Shown: positions 24,110 to 37,562 of the stretch, one piece after another
How the letters are laid out: each line of letters opens with the position of its first letter
Numbering within the stretch: the first letter of the stretch is position 1
DNA from: Lepturacanthus savala
Taxonomy: Eukaryota > Chordata > Actinopteri > Scombriformes > Trichiuridae
Assembly: GCA_030544235.1 (NCBI GenBank)
Contig: CM060464.1
Coordinates: 22,559,152 to 22,623,151 of the forward strand
Reading direction: 5' to 3'
Length of the DNA: 64,000 bases
Notes under the pieces: model-generated
Told to the model about the DNA's origin: nothing
The model's database searches: none
Seen by the model: the letters and a program-made list of their open reading frames with translations, nothing else
Made by a program: the position numbers and the translations under genes

Positions 24110-25017
24110 CATGTTAAGCTCTTATTTTCTTGATTAATTGTTCTGCTTGTTTAGTATCTATTAAGTAACATAAAATAAAAGTATAAAAATTGAAAATGTT
24201 GGAACCAGGGAATTTGGGACACAAATAATTACCTAAATGGTTATTTGATTTAGATTTTCAGAATTAGCAGCTATAGAACGATGCTGAAGGTGTCAAACGC
24301 TAAAGGTGAATACTCAACAATAATCAGAATACCCCCACCAATGTCTCCCTAAAACCCTTTTTCATTCAATTATTCAAGCAATCAAGCTTGAATTTTATTT
24401 GGGAAGGCAAACAACGAAACAGAAAGATAGTCTAGTTATATGCAGTTTCATTACAACTAGGCAGGGAATCTCCAAAAAATGTTTGCTCCTCCATATGCCA
24501 GAATCAAGTTGGTGTTCATTAGAGGCTCCTTATAAAACCGTTTTCTTTCACCTATAATTTTCTATTCACATTTATTTTCATTGGACATATGAACACTGCC
24601 AATGTACGTTATTACATCATTATATATATATCAATAAAGTGATATTTGGGCCAAATAAACAGTGGAGTTACAATGGTATGCAATGCTTTAGACCTCCAAA
24701 ATAATTTTCCCCAGGCAGAGTCATGGGGAAAGAAGTGACTGTAAAACAGTGGATGATTTTATGGATTGTCAAAAAAAAAAATACTGGTTTCCCTCTCAGA
24801 ATTTAATCTACTTGGAATAATTATTTTAACCTGATTCAAACTAGCCTCAACCAGTGCTAAACCTGAAATCAGCCTGGAAGTCTCCGGTGCACATATTCTA
24901 TGGGTCAATGGAGTCATTTTTGGCTTCATGCGTCACTAAGCAACATTCATAGTCCATTGAGCAACTTTCATGCTGCATCGGATACCACATCCGATTCTGT
25001 ATCCAGTTCGCTCATTG
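24110..25017. other. stox2 intron; no gene recognised
   Basis: AT-rich sequence between the two stox2 first exons. A short TA run lies near 24622. Nothing else recognised. Confidence 0.5.
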
Positions 25018-26090
25018 ATTCATGCATAAATAGACTGTATTTGTATAGCACCTTTCTAGTCTTCAAAGAACTCAAATTGCTTTACACCACAAATGTTCAT
25101 TCATAGACATTCATACACTGATGGTGGTGCCATGCAAGATGCTAACTGCTTACCAAGATCTAAACTAATCTGTAATTCTGTCTGCGGACAGAATTACAGT
25201 ATTGACTAATTAAAATAAAATTTACATTTAACATGAAATATTATATAATAAAATCATTTTTTGGGAAAGAAATGTATATTTTGACGAAATTTCCTGGAGG
25301 TTTTAAGGCAAGAACCCACATCACTTCACCCACATCCCTCCCCCTTCAAAAGAAAAATACAAGCATGGCAAAGCAGCTACCCAAAACTTCTTTGGTGGCA
25401 CCGACCCTAAAATACAGAGCCGAATGATTCCCGAATGACTTATGCATCAGGTGATATGTTGTTACCTGAAGAGAAGAAATATATTCGACAAATATTGTCC
25501 AAAATTCATATTACAATTAAGTAAAATAAGAGTAGAAAATGTAAAAAAAAATTAATTCCAAAAAGTGAAAGCAGAACATTTGGAATTCGGGAAAAAATAA
25601 AACTGATGTCATTGCTCCCTTCTAATCTAGTAATTGATTGGAAGTAATGTAAGTAATTGTAAGTAACTGACACACTTTCACACTAATGTCACTGCCAAGG
25701 AGCAATTTGGTGTTAAGTACTTTGCCCAAGGATACGTTGATATGTGGACTAGAGGAGCTAGGAATCAAACAGCTGATCTTTGACAGCCATTCTATTGAAA
25801 TCTAAGTTAACGTTGATCAAACTTGACCAAGTCAGTTGGAGGCAGTTCTATTCCCAGCTCCTCCAAGATTGGGGAAGATCTTTAACACCCGATTCCTGCT
25901 GATAACCTTTCCATCAGTGTGTGAATGTGTGATTGAATGATTAGATCCCACTGATGAGCTGGTTGGCACCTTGCAAAGCAGCCACCACCATCAGTGGAAA
26001 TGGATGAATGAACATGTGTAGTATAAAGCGCTTTGAATGGGCAAAGACTAGAAAGGTGCTATACAACTGCAGTGCATTTACCATTTAAAT
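25018..26090. repeat. Inverted pair of a dispersed fish repeat
   Basis: The left part (25026-25150) reads agactgtatttgtatagcacctttctagtctt and runs on to tcatacactgatggtggtgcc. The right part (about 25860-26085) has cagtgtgtgaatgtgtgattgaatg, then gactagaaaggtgctatacaactgcag in reverse orientation. A third piece at about 25630-25800 (tttgcccaaggatac, gaggagctaggaatcaaac) belongs to the same family. This family of degenerate stretches is very common in fish genomes; the element class is uncertain. Confidence 0.6.
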
Positions 26091-27719
26091 TGATTGTAAT
26101 TTTGTTCAAATGTATATCAATATGAAGAGACAGTAATGGTGACAGTGGGTGTAGCTCTGGCATATCATCATAGCAGGGCGGAATGTAGCAGCCCAGCAGT
26201 GTGAACTGCTGCCATCTACTCGACTAACAGGGTTACTGCACTCAGCACAATTTAATGCTGCTTTTCTGGTCTTGCTGGTTGCATTAAGTCAGACCAGAAG
26301 GAAGCCAGGTTACAGCTGGTTTGCTGCGATTGTTGATGCAGCTCTAATGTTTTCTGACTTGGCATGAAAACTCCCATCACCACAAACCTAAATAATTAAA
26401 AACAAAATAAAAAAGAAAGTCATAAAAGAGAGGAAGAGGTTAGGGCAGGAAAGTCCATACCTGCATGTATGCACTCGTACAATGATATGAGAGTGGTAGA
26501 AGTAATTTTCTTCCTGATGAAAGGCGCAGCTCAATTACACGTCATCTTACTGTACATGACTGTGTGCGTCTATAGAGACAGGAAGGTGTGCAGTAATGAC
26601 AGAGGTGTAAATGCATCTGACTACTGGCAAGTTGACACACATTCTCTGTTGCACTTTTCACTGCTGAAGTGCCCTTGAGCCAAACAAAAGCAGACACGAA
26701 AATTGTATTAAAAATTGCTAAAGAAAGCTGTATAAGAAGATATATAGAAGAAGAGTAACAGTACTAGTTAGCTTCATTTTCAATACTAGTTAGCTTCAAT
26801 GTAGATATACTCTGGCATGTTGTTGTATAAAACTTTAAGAAGAAGCTGCTGGTTCGATGCATCGGTTTATAAGCTTGAGTTGATTCGCTGCCACATCATG
26901 ATAGACAGTAACACAGAGGTTAGACTGAACAGGCTGAAGTTCACACCAGAGCCTGAGTTCAAATTGAATCTCTGCTGCCTTAATATATTTAAATTTTTTT
27001 CAGATGTGCTGTTGCTGTTGTGACCACGTGGTGTTTGTTTTGCAAAATGTGATCGGTTGATGCATTTTTTTCGCCACCCGAATGCTCAGAATAGACCTTG
27101 GCATGAAAAACACCTTTTCAGCATGTAACATTTGTGTGCTGTGTGAAAGTACTCATGACAGAAACATGAGTTTTTTTAAACATGAGGTTAAAAAAAGAAA
27201 AAAAAGAAAATGGTAACACATGAATTACTCACACACAGGCCTTAACGCAGTGTAAGCCAGAGTAATGCAATGTAAAGAAAGGTAAAATACGATTTTTTGT
27301 TTTATAACTCAATTTGTATTGTAAAAAGGGGTTTAAGGGACAAACACGTAGGAAATGACAAGCAAACAATAAAAAGACAAGACTGCATACTATGCATACA
27401 TTAGAATTAGAATTACATTAGTACATTTCTTTCTATATTATACATGGGCTAAAAGAACAGCATATACTTTTCCCAGTTTAAGCAACTTTTTCTCTTGAAG
27501 TCTGAGTATGAATATTAGTCTTTCTAGAGACTATATTTCCCCTATGAAGACCAACAATTTTCTTCGTTGGAGGGTCATTTTTTGTCATTTTCTTGCTTGC
27601 TGCAAGGAAAATCTTAATCAAGTATAACAACAACAGTATAACAATTTTTCAGGAATATTCTCTAAAAAATAAAAAGACACGAGTCTGAGGTATCTCAATA
27701 CACACAACAGACTCTATAG
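26091..27719. other. stox2 intron; no gene recognised
   Basis: No family resemblance found. Short open frames at 26469-26678 and 26817-27023 have no support. Confidence 0.45.
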
Positions 27720-29620
27720 TAGAGTGGATATCCTGCCGGTATTTTTTAACTGTGTCCAAACATGTCATGACATGTCCAAAATGTAGGAGCATCACTACTT
27801 GTGTTCATTCTTGTTGCCACACTGTCTCCAGCATGGTTGATCTGTTTTTAAGTGTCTTGGTTCAACGTAGGGTGAAAAAAAAAATGTAACAAAATTCTTC
27901 AAACAGAACTCCCTCCACATTCTTGAGTTGGAGGACATACACTGTGTTTTGCACATATTTTGCCCATTCATCTACAGTAATATTAATGTCTTCAATCCAT
28001 TTAAGATGTTCATCTTTGCCGGACAATGAGTCAAATAGGGACTCAGCAGTTTACAGATCATCTCCCCTTAGGACAGCCTGGTCTACCATCCACTTCACAC
28101 AAGCTCCAAGCTCCATGGCTTTGTTCACTGTAGTTCCGCATGGTACTCTTGAACCCCCGATGAATGGTACAGTGCCCATGAGGAAACAGTTGGTCTTGTT
28201 ACGTTACTGAGTCACAGGACCATCACTGACTAGATGGAGTGACTCAAAGTGTGTGTCATGCTGCATTGCTATGCAATAACTGGCTGTAAGTGAGCCCACT
28301 AGTACGTTCATTGTGCCTCCGAGATTTTTAGATGGCTGCAAATTGTCTGTTTTGGTGTATGCTAACACTGTTGTTTTTTCTGTGTTAAGCTTACAACCAT
28401 AGTTCTCAGAGAAATTGATTTGTAAAGATGGGTCGTCTCGCAAATGTTCCTTGAACTCTCTCATTTTCCCTGCTTGATGGGTCCAGTTGAACTGGTGGGC
28501 CACTATAGACTCCAAGTCACGCTGGAAGGCCTCTGCAAACTATCTCATTGTTCCAGTCACTCCCTTCTTCACCCAAACCATGTCCTCCACAGTCACATCT
28601 TCTCACTACCACTGCCACCATGAGAGTTGAGCTACAATTCTTTAAAACAGCAGTTTGTGCACTTCTTCATACACTGCTGATCTTCAGCATTGCACATGAT
28701 CTCAGACAGGAAATTCAAAAGGCTTTTGGTTGTGATCATGGCTTTGTATACGAAACACTAGTTGCATGTTCTCATGCTCATAGAATGCACAAGTATACTT
28801 TTCAGTGGGTGTGTACCTCACAAACTGACAGTATGACATCTAATGTGCCCAGTCGCATTCCTCACTGCATTTGGTGTGGAGCTCCAATAATGTCCTGGTC
28901 AAAACACGCTGCTGCAATTTATGTTCCTTCCCTAGCCCATTTTCCCTACCAAGGGCCTGCTATTTTCATCTTCTTTTTGTAGCAACCTTTTTCTTTGTGT
29001 GGAATGAAGGGCAGTCTCCTCACTTTTGGACCCTTATTTTACTGCCTGCTTCAAGCTTCAAGTCTTTTTTTTCCAAGCATCTTTATTTTGGCTAATCACA
29101 CTTTTTTCTTGCCCCTACCACCTGGTGGATAGGCTCAGGGAAGGTTAGAGCTGCCTGCTGATAGAAGAAAAGCTAGACTTGGAATGGGAGTTAGGGAAGG
29201 CCTAGATGTGGGACCATGTGTATAAGAACCATGGACAGGGCAACTGGCAACTTCATCATTCATTGACACATTAAATCCATCGGGGGATGGAGGAGTTATG
29301 TCCAAAATAACTGTTAGATTCTTCTTCCTTTTCTGGTTCTTTGCCTTTATCCATTCCTCACAAAGCTTTTCTTTCTTTTGTTTTAGTAGACAACTTATTG
29401 TCCTTGGTTGAATTTCCCCTTTAGCGTTCTTCTTTTGGTATCTGTTCTTGCAAGTGATGCAGTCTGTAAACAAAGTGTACAGAATGATTCAACTTTCTTT
29501 CCCTATCATCACTTATTTCCCTACTACTTTTCCGCCTTTCTTTCCTTATGTCTAAAAATTGACAAAAGCTCTTCAATGTGATGGTTAACATTTTATATAC
29601 ATTAAACAATGTCCTCACAT
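27720..29620 (-). pseudogene. Transposase-like gene family relic (FSENY family)
   Basis: Minus-strand frames, read right to left, recover the order of a widespread uncharacterised animal gene family. First comes a basic N-terminal part (29135-29618) with KNRYQKKNAKGEIQPRT and ITPPSPDGF. Then come a short cysteine-containing segment and VHQFNWTHQ-like text (read as VAHQFNWTHQAGK, near 28490). INFSENYGCKLNTE is near 28400 and HLVSDGPVTQ, a stop, then RNKTN near 28200. Last come SEQSHGAW in a shifted frame and VDQAVLRGDDLQTAESLFD near 28080. The pattern of acidic motif, SDG and HG resembles a DDE-type nuclease fold, but that is inference. Several frameshifts and stops show it is dead. Confidence 0.6.
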
Positions 29621-31386
29621 TAGCTGAAATACCTAACTTTTTAAAAATAAGATCCTAGCAAAACATTTGACTTCATACCACAAGTTTCACCCCTCCTAGC
29701 ATTTTGAGCGATTGCTAAACAAGAATGGCCTTAGCCATTATGATAACTGAATCCTTAGATCAATTTAACCTTAATATAATTATTTTTAACATTTTGTAGA
29801 AATTTTCAACTATAGCTGGCACACCACTGAACCATCAAAATGAAACATTCATGGTCTGACAGAAATATGGAAATTAATGAGAGGTTAACACTCACCTTTC
29901 AACCTTCACAGCACATTAAGACATCTGGGAGGCTTCCTGGTAGGGGGCTTTACTGAAGACAATAGGTGTCTATGTAACTACCCATTCAAAAATATGATAT
30001 TCTGTGTATTCTCACAGGACCACATTTGTGTTAAGAAAGGCATTTTTATGTAAATATGTTGTGCAACCTTTGTGCAATTTAAAATATTAATGAAATAAAC
30101 CTTAAAGGCAGTGCAATTAATTGAATTTTATTTGCAGTTTTGATTTGGATGTCAAACAATCTCCAAAATCACATAATCAAGTTGAAACAATATAGAATGC
30201 AATACTAGGATTTAGCCTGTTCTTTGCTGTTCTTTGTAAGTACATACCCCATTCTCTTGCAATGTTTGCCATCTCATTCTCTCAATATCGGTCAGGTTTT
30301 TCCCCCACTTTGCTTCACTTTTTCAACTCAAACTTTTTCCCAATCACTTTCATAAGTGATTTTTTTTGCCAATCACTTTCACAAATGATTTCACCAGCAT
30401 TATAGAATGTTTTCGTTATCTTTGTACCCACACCGAGTTTGTGTTTGTAGTCTTAGTCTTTCACCATGTTTGTTTGTGTCCATCCTTGCTTGGTGATGGA
30501 GAAAATGAGCATAAATAAAGATGAGGCCTTTATTAGTGGCACTCCTGTCTTTCTTTTCTTTAATCAGAGCAGAAATCTTCTGTCTGCTCTGTAGCTTCAG
30601 GTTTAATTCACAAATTGAAACTGTTTCATTCAAACACATGCAACTGAAGAAACTTGCTTTATATGTTTATTAGGGCTGGGAAATAATTCAATAATGATAT
30701 AAATCTATTGATACATAATGAATGATATAAAAAAACAGGTACATAAAAAGTTTGATTAAAGCCGATCATGTTGCTTGATATTAAATTTGTTGCTTCCTTA
30801 CAGCCAACACAGACCTAGACATGATCCTACCCCTGCCCTGTTAAACATAACTAGGGCTGACCCAAAAAAATCAAAGTTGTGAAGTTTCAAAGCTTCAATC
30901 ATTGCCATGGTAATCCATCTAGTCATCCATGATTGATTTTTCTTTTAATAGTGTGCATGTTTGCATGTGTGCATGTTTGTTGTTGTCATAGCAACATGCA
31001 TCACCTGGCAACAATGCAAATCTTTTGCTGAATTGCTTCAACGCTAACAGTACACAAAGTTCTTGGTTTAGTAAAACTATACTCCCCCCTCCAATAAAAA
31101 TGAAATGGCTATAAAATTAAGGTGCTTATTAATGTGGCTGAGGTAAACCAACAAGTAAATGCCTCTCACCTCCTTAAGTTGACAGGAAACAACACTTGAG
31201 CTAGCACAAAAAAAAAACAGTGAAAATGCACCACTGTGAGAGATCAGGCACCAGCAGCCATAGTAAAAATCACAAGACATCATAATGATCCTGACTCACC
31301 CCCTAAAAAGCAAAAAAAGTAGTTGACACAAAGTCATGATACTTGCCTCTCTTATGGCTTCAGCTGGACAGAGGTTGTCAACTCAG
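29621..31386. other. stox2 intron; possible hAT 5' flank
   Basis: The text ctagggctgacccaaaaaaat near 30850 is like the left terminus of fish hAT elements and could belong to the ZBED-type relic that follows. The gggctgggaaataa text near 30672 is another possible hAT-like end. Nothing coding was recognised. Confidence 0.4.
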
Positions 31387-32510
31387 CCTGAATGCGTCAT
31401 CCGTTGAGAGAAGCTAGCTAAAGCTAACATGGTGCCAAGTAAATTAAAGAGACACTTGGAAATGAAGCATCCCTTCCATGCTAACCGGGACATAGCCTAC
31501 TTCAAATGAGCACAGGTTAAACAAAATGCAGGAAGTACATTTGATGGACAATGTCACTGTTTCTGATAAGGCAATGGAGGCCAGTTACATTCTACTGGCC
31601 TGCAGATGGTGAATTACATCAAATCAAAGCCTCTGCAGTCTTGCATCTTCTCCCAACTGTGCAATGAGATAGGAGCCGACAATGAAGGCCTTATCCTCCA
31701 CATGGAAGTATGCTGGTCGTCCTGAGGGAAAGCACTGTTCCGTTTTTATGAGCTTCAACGAGAGCTTTTGGAATTCTCGAGTGACCATGCTGTCCCCACA
31801 AGGACAAGCTCGCAGATGAGAGGTAGGCCTACGTTTGAGTTAGCCTAATTATTTTTGCTCACTGATTAAAGCATAATATTGGAAAGGCCTACTTTTTAAA
31901 ATTTAATTAATTAAATTTTAGTACGTATTACGTATTACATTCTGACAGTACATTTGGACCTAGCCTTCATTTAGCCTGCAGTGAATATTGACTATGGAGT
32001 GCTGCATCCTCTCCTACTTCTCCTCTTTAGGTGGTGTGCCAGGCTGTCTTATCTTGCTTACATATTTGGGCATCGCAAGAAGCTAAACATCAAACTCCAG
32101 GGCAAGAATGAGAATATTCTATTGGCCACTACCAAGATTTGGTGGTTTATGGGGAAGCTTGTCCTGCGGCAAGGGGGTTTGGGGCACGGATCCATGAATA
32201 TGTTCCCAATTGCATCAGCCGTGCCCCATGCAGACAGGGAGCTGGTTGTGTCTGCCAGGCACCTCAAGACATTAAAAGAAAGGTTTGAGTGCTACTTCCA
32301 AAACATGGATGACATCAAGGAATGTGACTGGATTCAAAACGCATTCAATCAGGAATCAACCAAAAAGCTCATTGAAAGAGACAGAGAGGAACGTGCAGAG
32401 CTCCATATGGACTGCAAACTGAAAATTAAATTTGAAGACCTCACCTCTGGACGCATTGGCCATTCAAAACCAGAAAAGGGCAATAAAGCTCAGTGGTGTA
32501 GATAAAGAAA
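31387..32510 (+). pseudogene. ZBED-type hAT transposase pseudogene
   Basis: From 31387 the frame reads PECVIR, stop, EKLAKANMVPSKLKRHLEMKH. This is a BED zinc finger whose second cysteine is now arginine and which carries a stop. Further on, text such as SKPLQSCIFSQLCNEIGADNE (31620-31690) and LHMEVCW (31700) matches the hAT dimerisation region. A long frame at 31981-32505 adds YIFGHRKKLNIKLQGKNENIL, FMGKLVL and FECYFQNMDD. The order matches ZBED5/FAM200-like domesticated hAT proteins. The catalytic domain between the finger and LCNE is deleted, and the C-terminal SYLCE block is lost. Dead copy, antisense to stox2. Confidence 0.8.
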
Positions 32511-34839
32511 ATCTGAGGGAGTCTTTTGCAGCCATCACAGATGCCAACTGTTCAGCTGACCTGAGGGGACTGCTGCCCCTAGCTCATGTTCCAGGTTGAA
32601 ACATCAGGAGGTCTCCATCAAACCATGCCCCTCAATAGCAACCTAACAGCTTTCTCCACTCGGCTGTACGAACATGGTACAGCGGTCCCCAGCTCTTGCT
32701 GTAGACATCTCATTCAGTAGTATTCAAGCCTTCCAGAAGGGAATGAACTAAGGATGTAACAATTACTAGTTTTTATGATAATCACAATAAAATCCCTGAC
32801 GAGTGGTATTAATAACCTTTTTATTACCATGATAACCCATGTGACTACTGTGCTTTGAACTCCTGGTAAATACTGTGCCAGTAGACAGGCAGATTTGGTT
32901 TGCTTTAACCTCCCCCCATTCCCGCCACTCAGTAACTAGTAAGAGCAATGACCACCACCCATCAACCAACTGATGCTAAACTAATGAAGGAGAATTAAAT
33001 CGCCTCATTTGCTTCATTTCTCATTTGGTCATTTCAGCACCAGAGAGAGCCTCAGATGCTGCCCAAATGCACTCATCCTATCTTCTCCGGTCTTTGGCAG
33101 TCATCCTCCACTTAAAGAAGCTGCGGTAAATGCAACAAACAACAACGACATTTTAACAAGTTAAAAAATAGTAATCCAATGTTGAAACCAGCAAGATGAG
33201 AGCTAACTTACTAACTAACTAGTTAGCAAACATTAGATGAATGAGGTGCCAAACGAAAACATTACAGGGTTTGGTAAGTAAATTCAGTATTATAGTAGGC
33301 AGTTAAAAAAGTTATCTTGATGAGTTTAAATGTTACATTTATATTGGAAAATGTAGCTCTTGGCGAGAAACTTGAACAAACAGTTGTTTGGATGACAAAT
33401 GTTTATTTCTCAGCAATATAGATTAAAATAAGATATTATTTAAATATATACATATTTTAAAAAATGTTTATATCATTACATTTCGAGATAATATAATATA
33501 TTCCTATATAAAGAGAACCACAAACAAGCAAGAGTTTCCTTTCCTGGCTAACCCTACATGTATTTAGTACTGTAGGCGTCATTGTGTGTTCAGAGTGCAG
33601 TGCAACATGTTGAGTAAAAGCTTAATGCAACAAACAAATTTACATGGTAATTTTATACATTTAAAATCTAGAACAGGGTTGATGCCGACCCTAACACAGG
33701 AGGAAGGATAAGAAGATGAACGCTAGCTTGCGTGGTTGAGTGAAGCGAACTGTAGCACCACAGCTAGCGATGCTTTAAAACAAAGCAGAGACCGATGGAG
33801 CTTACTTTGGAACAGCTGCTGATTGATGTGGTAATTCCATGGAACAGAGTAGCATGTAGAGCAGCAGCCAGCCATTACAGTGGCTCCGCTATCACCTGAG
33901 GGACCTCTGCAGTCTAACAGAGTGTGAAGAAGTGCTGACGGATTTACAGCCACTGAAGGTAGCATGCTATATCTGAAGACCGAGGGCTGTAATTGCACCT
34001 TTGCAGGGACAGCTGGTAGCTGATTAAGGAGCTCAAATCTGCTGTCTAAAACCTGTTGATTTGTTAAAAAAAAAAAACACAGGAATGATTGAATCATTAA
34101 AAGTTGTCATTTAATGGTGCAGACTTTTTTCAGTGTGATATTCTTATTTTCAATTTTATTTATTTATAATGATGGGAAATAACATTTTTTTAATGAAAAC
34201 AAATATGACAGAGTGTCATGAAGAAACAGCAGCAAGAGTAAGCTAATAGTTTTTAGAAGCTAATAGGGCTGGGTACTATGTGATACATAACACTTGAAAA
34301 ATTAGTTAATACACAATAGTTAAAGTAGAGGAAGTAGATGTGAAAGTACTGTACATTCATGGACAAATTCACATTACACTGCACTTCATATTACATTAAA
34401 TTATAATAACATCCTGTTCCCATTAGGGGGTGCTATGGTTGTGACTTCACATTGTCATTGCCATGTGTGAAAAGCACACCATGTGAATTTCATGTAAATG
34501 TTCGCCACATTGCAATTACTTTCTGTTGCCTGCATGGGGAACTCACTGAGTCAGTATAGTTTTGCAGGTGTGGTCAGGGTGGGTCACTTTATGAAGCAGG
34601 ACAATTTTGGTAGTCCTGAAGCTCTTAAACAAACCGTTATGCCGGAGCGTTTCCCAGCTGAATAAAGTGGAAGCTGAGAGAAAGAAAATTAATTCACACA
34701 AGGAAAAAGACGATTATTTCATGGTACCAGCACCCTAGTATGATGGAAAATGTCTTGACTCAAATGTGTGTGTGTGTTAATGTTACTGAGATTGTTTTTG
34801 CTGAAGTGTACTTGGTCATATTTGGACATGTGGATGCGG
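32511..34839. other. stox2 intron; no gene recognised
   Basis: The texts aactaaggatgtaacaatta (near 32747) and tagggctgggtactatgtg (near 34264) resemble ends of hAT-like MITEs. The 124-codon minus frame at 33723-34097 shows no family resemblance. Confidence 0.4.
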
Positions 34840-35095
34840 TGCTATTCTGATGACTCGGTGCTCGGCTCACCGTTCAGTCAGACACATTCTAAATGACTCA
34901 TTCTAGCCCCTCAGGGTTATTTCCAGATTTTAAAAGAGATCCTATGTAAACTTTACTACTCTGTATTACAATTTCACTGTAAATATTTTTAATAAACGTA
35001 TCTCTTTGAAACCAATTTAATGCCTGTGAATCTATGGGTTTGGGACGCCTTTAAATGGTGACAGCCCTCTAGTGGTTATATAGTGTAAGAACGGA
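34840..35095. repeat. Dispersed repeat, copy 1
   Basis: It shares a long diverged match with 38350-38605: attctagccc/attctagcc then tcagggttatttccagatttt versus tcagggtaatttgcagatttt. Both copies end in gtgacagccctcta. Same orientation, about 3.5 kb apart. Unknown family, non-coding. Confidence 0.6.
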
Positions 35096-36476
35096 CCAAA
35101 CTTGTAACCACATGTTGAGTCTTTGGTTTCACCATTAAAAGGTCTTTAGTAAAACAAAAAAAATTACAGAGTATTTCAACAAATGGAAACAAAAACATTA
35201 AGGAACATCAATAGATCCTGTTGCAACTAGCTGCACTTAAATGCACCAATCAATCCCAATTTCTTCAAGGTGCACTTGAACCACCATGAAGTCACATTAC
35301 CGTAGTAACGATGTAAATGGGCACTTGAGTTTTGAAGTGCAGATACTGTGACCGCAATGTTTTTTAACACATTGAAGCCTAATGTTTATTAAAACTGACC
35401 ATTGTACATTTTTAATTAACGATTTACTTTGAATTATTTTTGTTTAGACTTTTGAGCTTCTGTGACCTAGCTTTATCAACGCGTTGGAAACCTGTCCGAC
35501 TCGCTATGAAATCTCCATTTCTTTCTTAAACATATATAGAGAGATTGTGGTTTTATCATGAGGCTGGTTCTGGATTTCTAATGAAGCTCAACACTTACTT
35601 CAGTTTTGTCCAGGCCAGACAATTTTTGTTTTTTTTTTGCCCGCAAGAGATGGCGCCTGTGCTGATGTCAAAAATATGTGAAACATGAGCAACGTATGTA
35701 AAAATGCATGGTGGGGTTGTTCATCCACTCTCACATTTCAGATAAGGTCCAGGCTTGAAGACGTACATCTGAATTTGAGAAGTTGACATTTGGAGAAGGA
35801 ATGGAACAGTGTTGACATGTAGACGAGAAACCCAAGGCTTGAATTTCATTTTTTATATTAAGGGGGAATTCCTCACATTTTTCACAGGGGTGAAATTTAT
35901 AAACTTTGGGGGATGATGCTACTTCTGAGCCAAACTAAATGTATTATATTGTCCTATTCTATCGTCAAATTGCATTTTGGTGCCGTGCTCCAGATAAAGT
36001 AATTATAACTAAGCTGGAGCCGTCTCCTTCCTCCTGTTTGTTGTGGTCATTCTTGTTGTCTATGCAGCCTTCTGCTTCATGTTCCTGTTTTCAGTTTAGT
36101 CCCTATGACTTTACTAAAACAAAAATCATATAAAACAGAGTTAGCACACAAGATGATGCTCATAACATTTATAAGATACATAATACATAATAATCTGCTA
36201 ATCAGTCTTTAAGCTACAGCCCCAAAACACACAATAGAAATTATGGTTTTTTTCAATGTCATTCAATTTGAAACAATTGTTACACATTTGTTAAAGCACG
36301 AATTAATTAATGTTAATGTGGAATTAATGTTAATACAACTAGAATCACATATTTTTTGTTTTTATTTACTACATACATGATGTAATTAGCTCCTCTCCTC
36401 TGCTCTCTTTGAACTTACTTACAATAAAAATAAAATATTACAATTAAATCAAACTTCTCACTTAAGGATAAACAAT
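35096..36476. other. stox2 intron; no gene recognised
   Basis: AT-rich sequence with nothing identified. Confidence 0.5.
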
Positions 36477-36562
36477 AGGGGTGTGACGAGACACTCAGCT
36501 CACGAGACGAGACGAGACACGAGATTGGGTTCACGAGATCGAGACGAGACGAGATTTTAAGA
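36477..36562. mobile_element. hAT element terminus (GAGAC-rich)
   Basis: The text taggggtgtgacgagac, followed by repeated gagacgagac units, is the known left terminus of a fish hAT family. The opposite terminus was not found, so only an end fragment is supported. Confidence 0.6.
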
Positions 36563-37325
36563 AAACTAAATTACAAATTATATGAATGCCTGGACAACGG
36601 ACTTTTATTTTACTGAGTTGCACATGGATTTTTATAACTCTTTTAATAACTTTTAATGAACTTCTTCCTTTTAATGAACTTCTTCCTCTAGAAATTGAAA
36701 CTAAAATAGAATGTTATAAAAGTTACTTCTGGGAGTTAAACTTCTGGGAGACTTGGCCCAATGTTAGCATTGTTAGCATCATGATGCCAGCTGGTCACTC
36801 AGACCTAGCAGAGTATGACAGCATCGAACAAAAGGTAATTAAAACTAGAATAATAACAATAAGAACAAGGAAACTTTAATATTTATAGAACAATGAAATA
36901 CGTGAGTGTTATTTATTTACAGTGTAATAGTGAATTATTTCACTCTGGAAAGGCCAACAAATAGTCTCTGGTTGTCATTTGACTTCACATGAAAATCCGC
37001 GATGGGAATGAAATCATGCAGCTGAAGTGACGTCATGCAGACACAAGTCTCCCGGAAGTTCTTGAGAGTGGCTCCATGATGCCTGCGAGTCGGGTAAAAT
37101 ATCTCAGATTTTATACTATGCGAGTGTTTGTTTGTTTTTTGGAGTGAGAGCGTGCAGGCAAAACAGTAACTCGTGCATTATATGTGGATGCGCAGGCATG
37201 CGAGCGAGCGAGAGAGACCCGATCGATAAACATCTCCCTGAAATTACTTTAGAACCTGGGGTGTCTGCGTTATATAGTTTTGAAACCTGTCAGTCAAACT
37301 ACATTCTGATTTTCCTCCAATCAGC

Positions 37326-37485
37326 ATGCGGACGCTCAGCGTCCAGGCCCCGCCCACACTCCATTGACTCCCAGAGACGCTCAGTGTCCGGGCGGGCTCT
37401 AATTTTCAGCATTTATCCAATGGGCGCCGAGTTTGGAGGCGATGAAAAAAAAGCCCCATTCACTCTCAGAGACGCTCAGCGTCTA
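37326..37485. repeat. Three copies of a near-palindromic 13-mer
   Basis: The word gacgctcagcgtc occurs at 37331-37343 and 37471-37483, with a one-base variant at 37376-37388. Each is an inverted repeat broken only by its middle base. They sit in a GC-richer patch (about 37000-37520). Origin unknown; the patch may be part of a mobile element. Confidence 0.7.
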
Positions 37486-37562
37486 TGGGGAAATGCATTG
37501 ACCAGAGACCAGGAAGCGGTATGGGAATGTAAAGACATGACATTTATTTATTTATGATAAGT

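Noticed and set aside
28548..28982. 144-codon plus-strand ORF
   Set aside because: It is the antisense shadow of the minus-strand FSENY-family relic.
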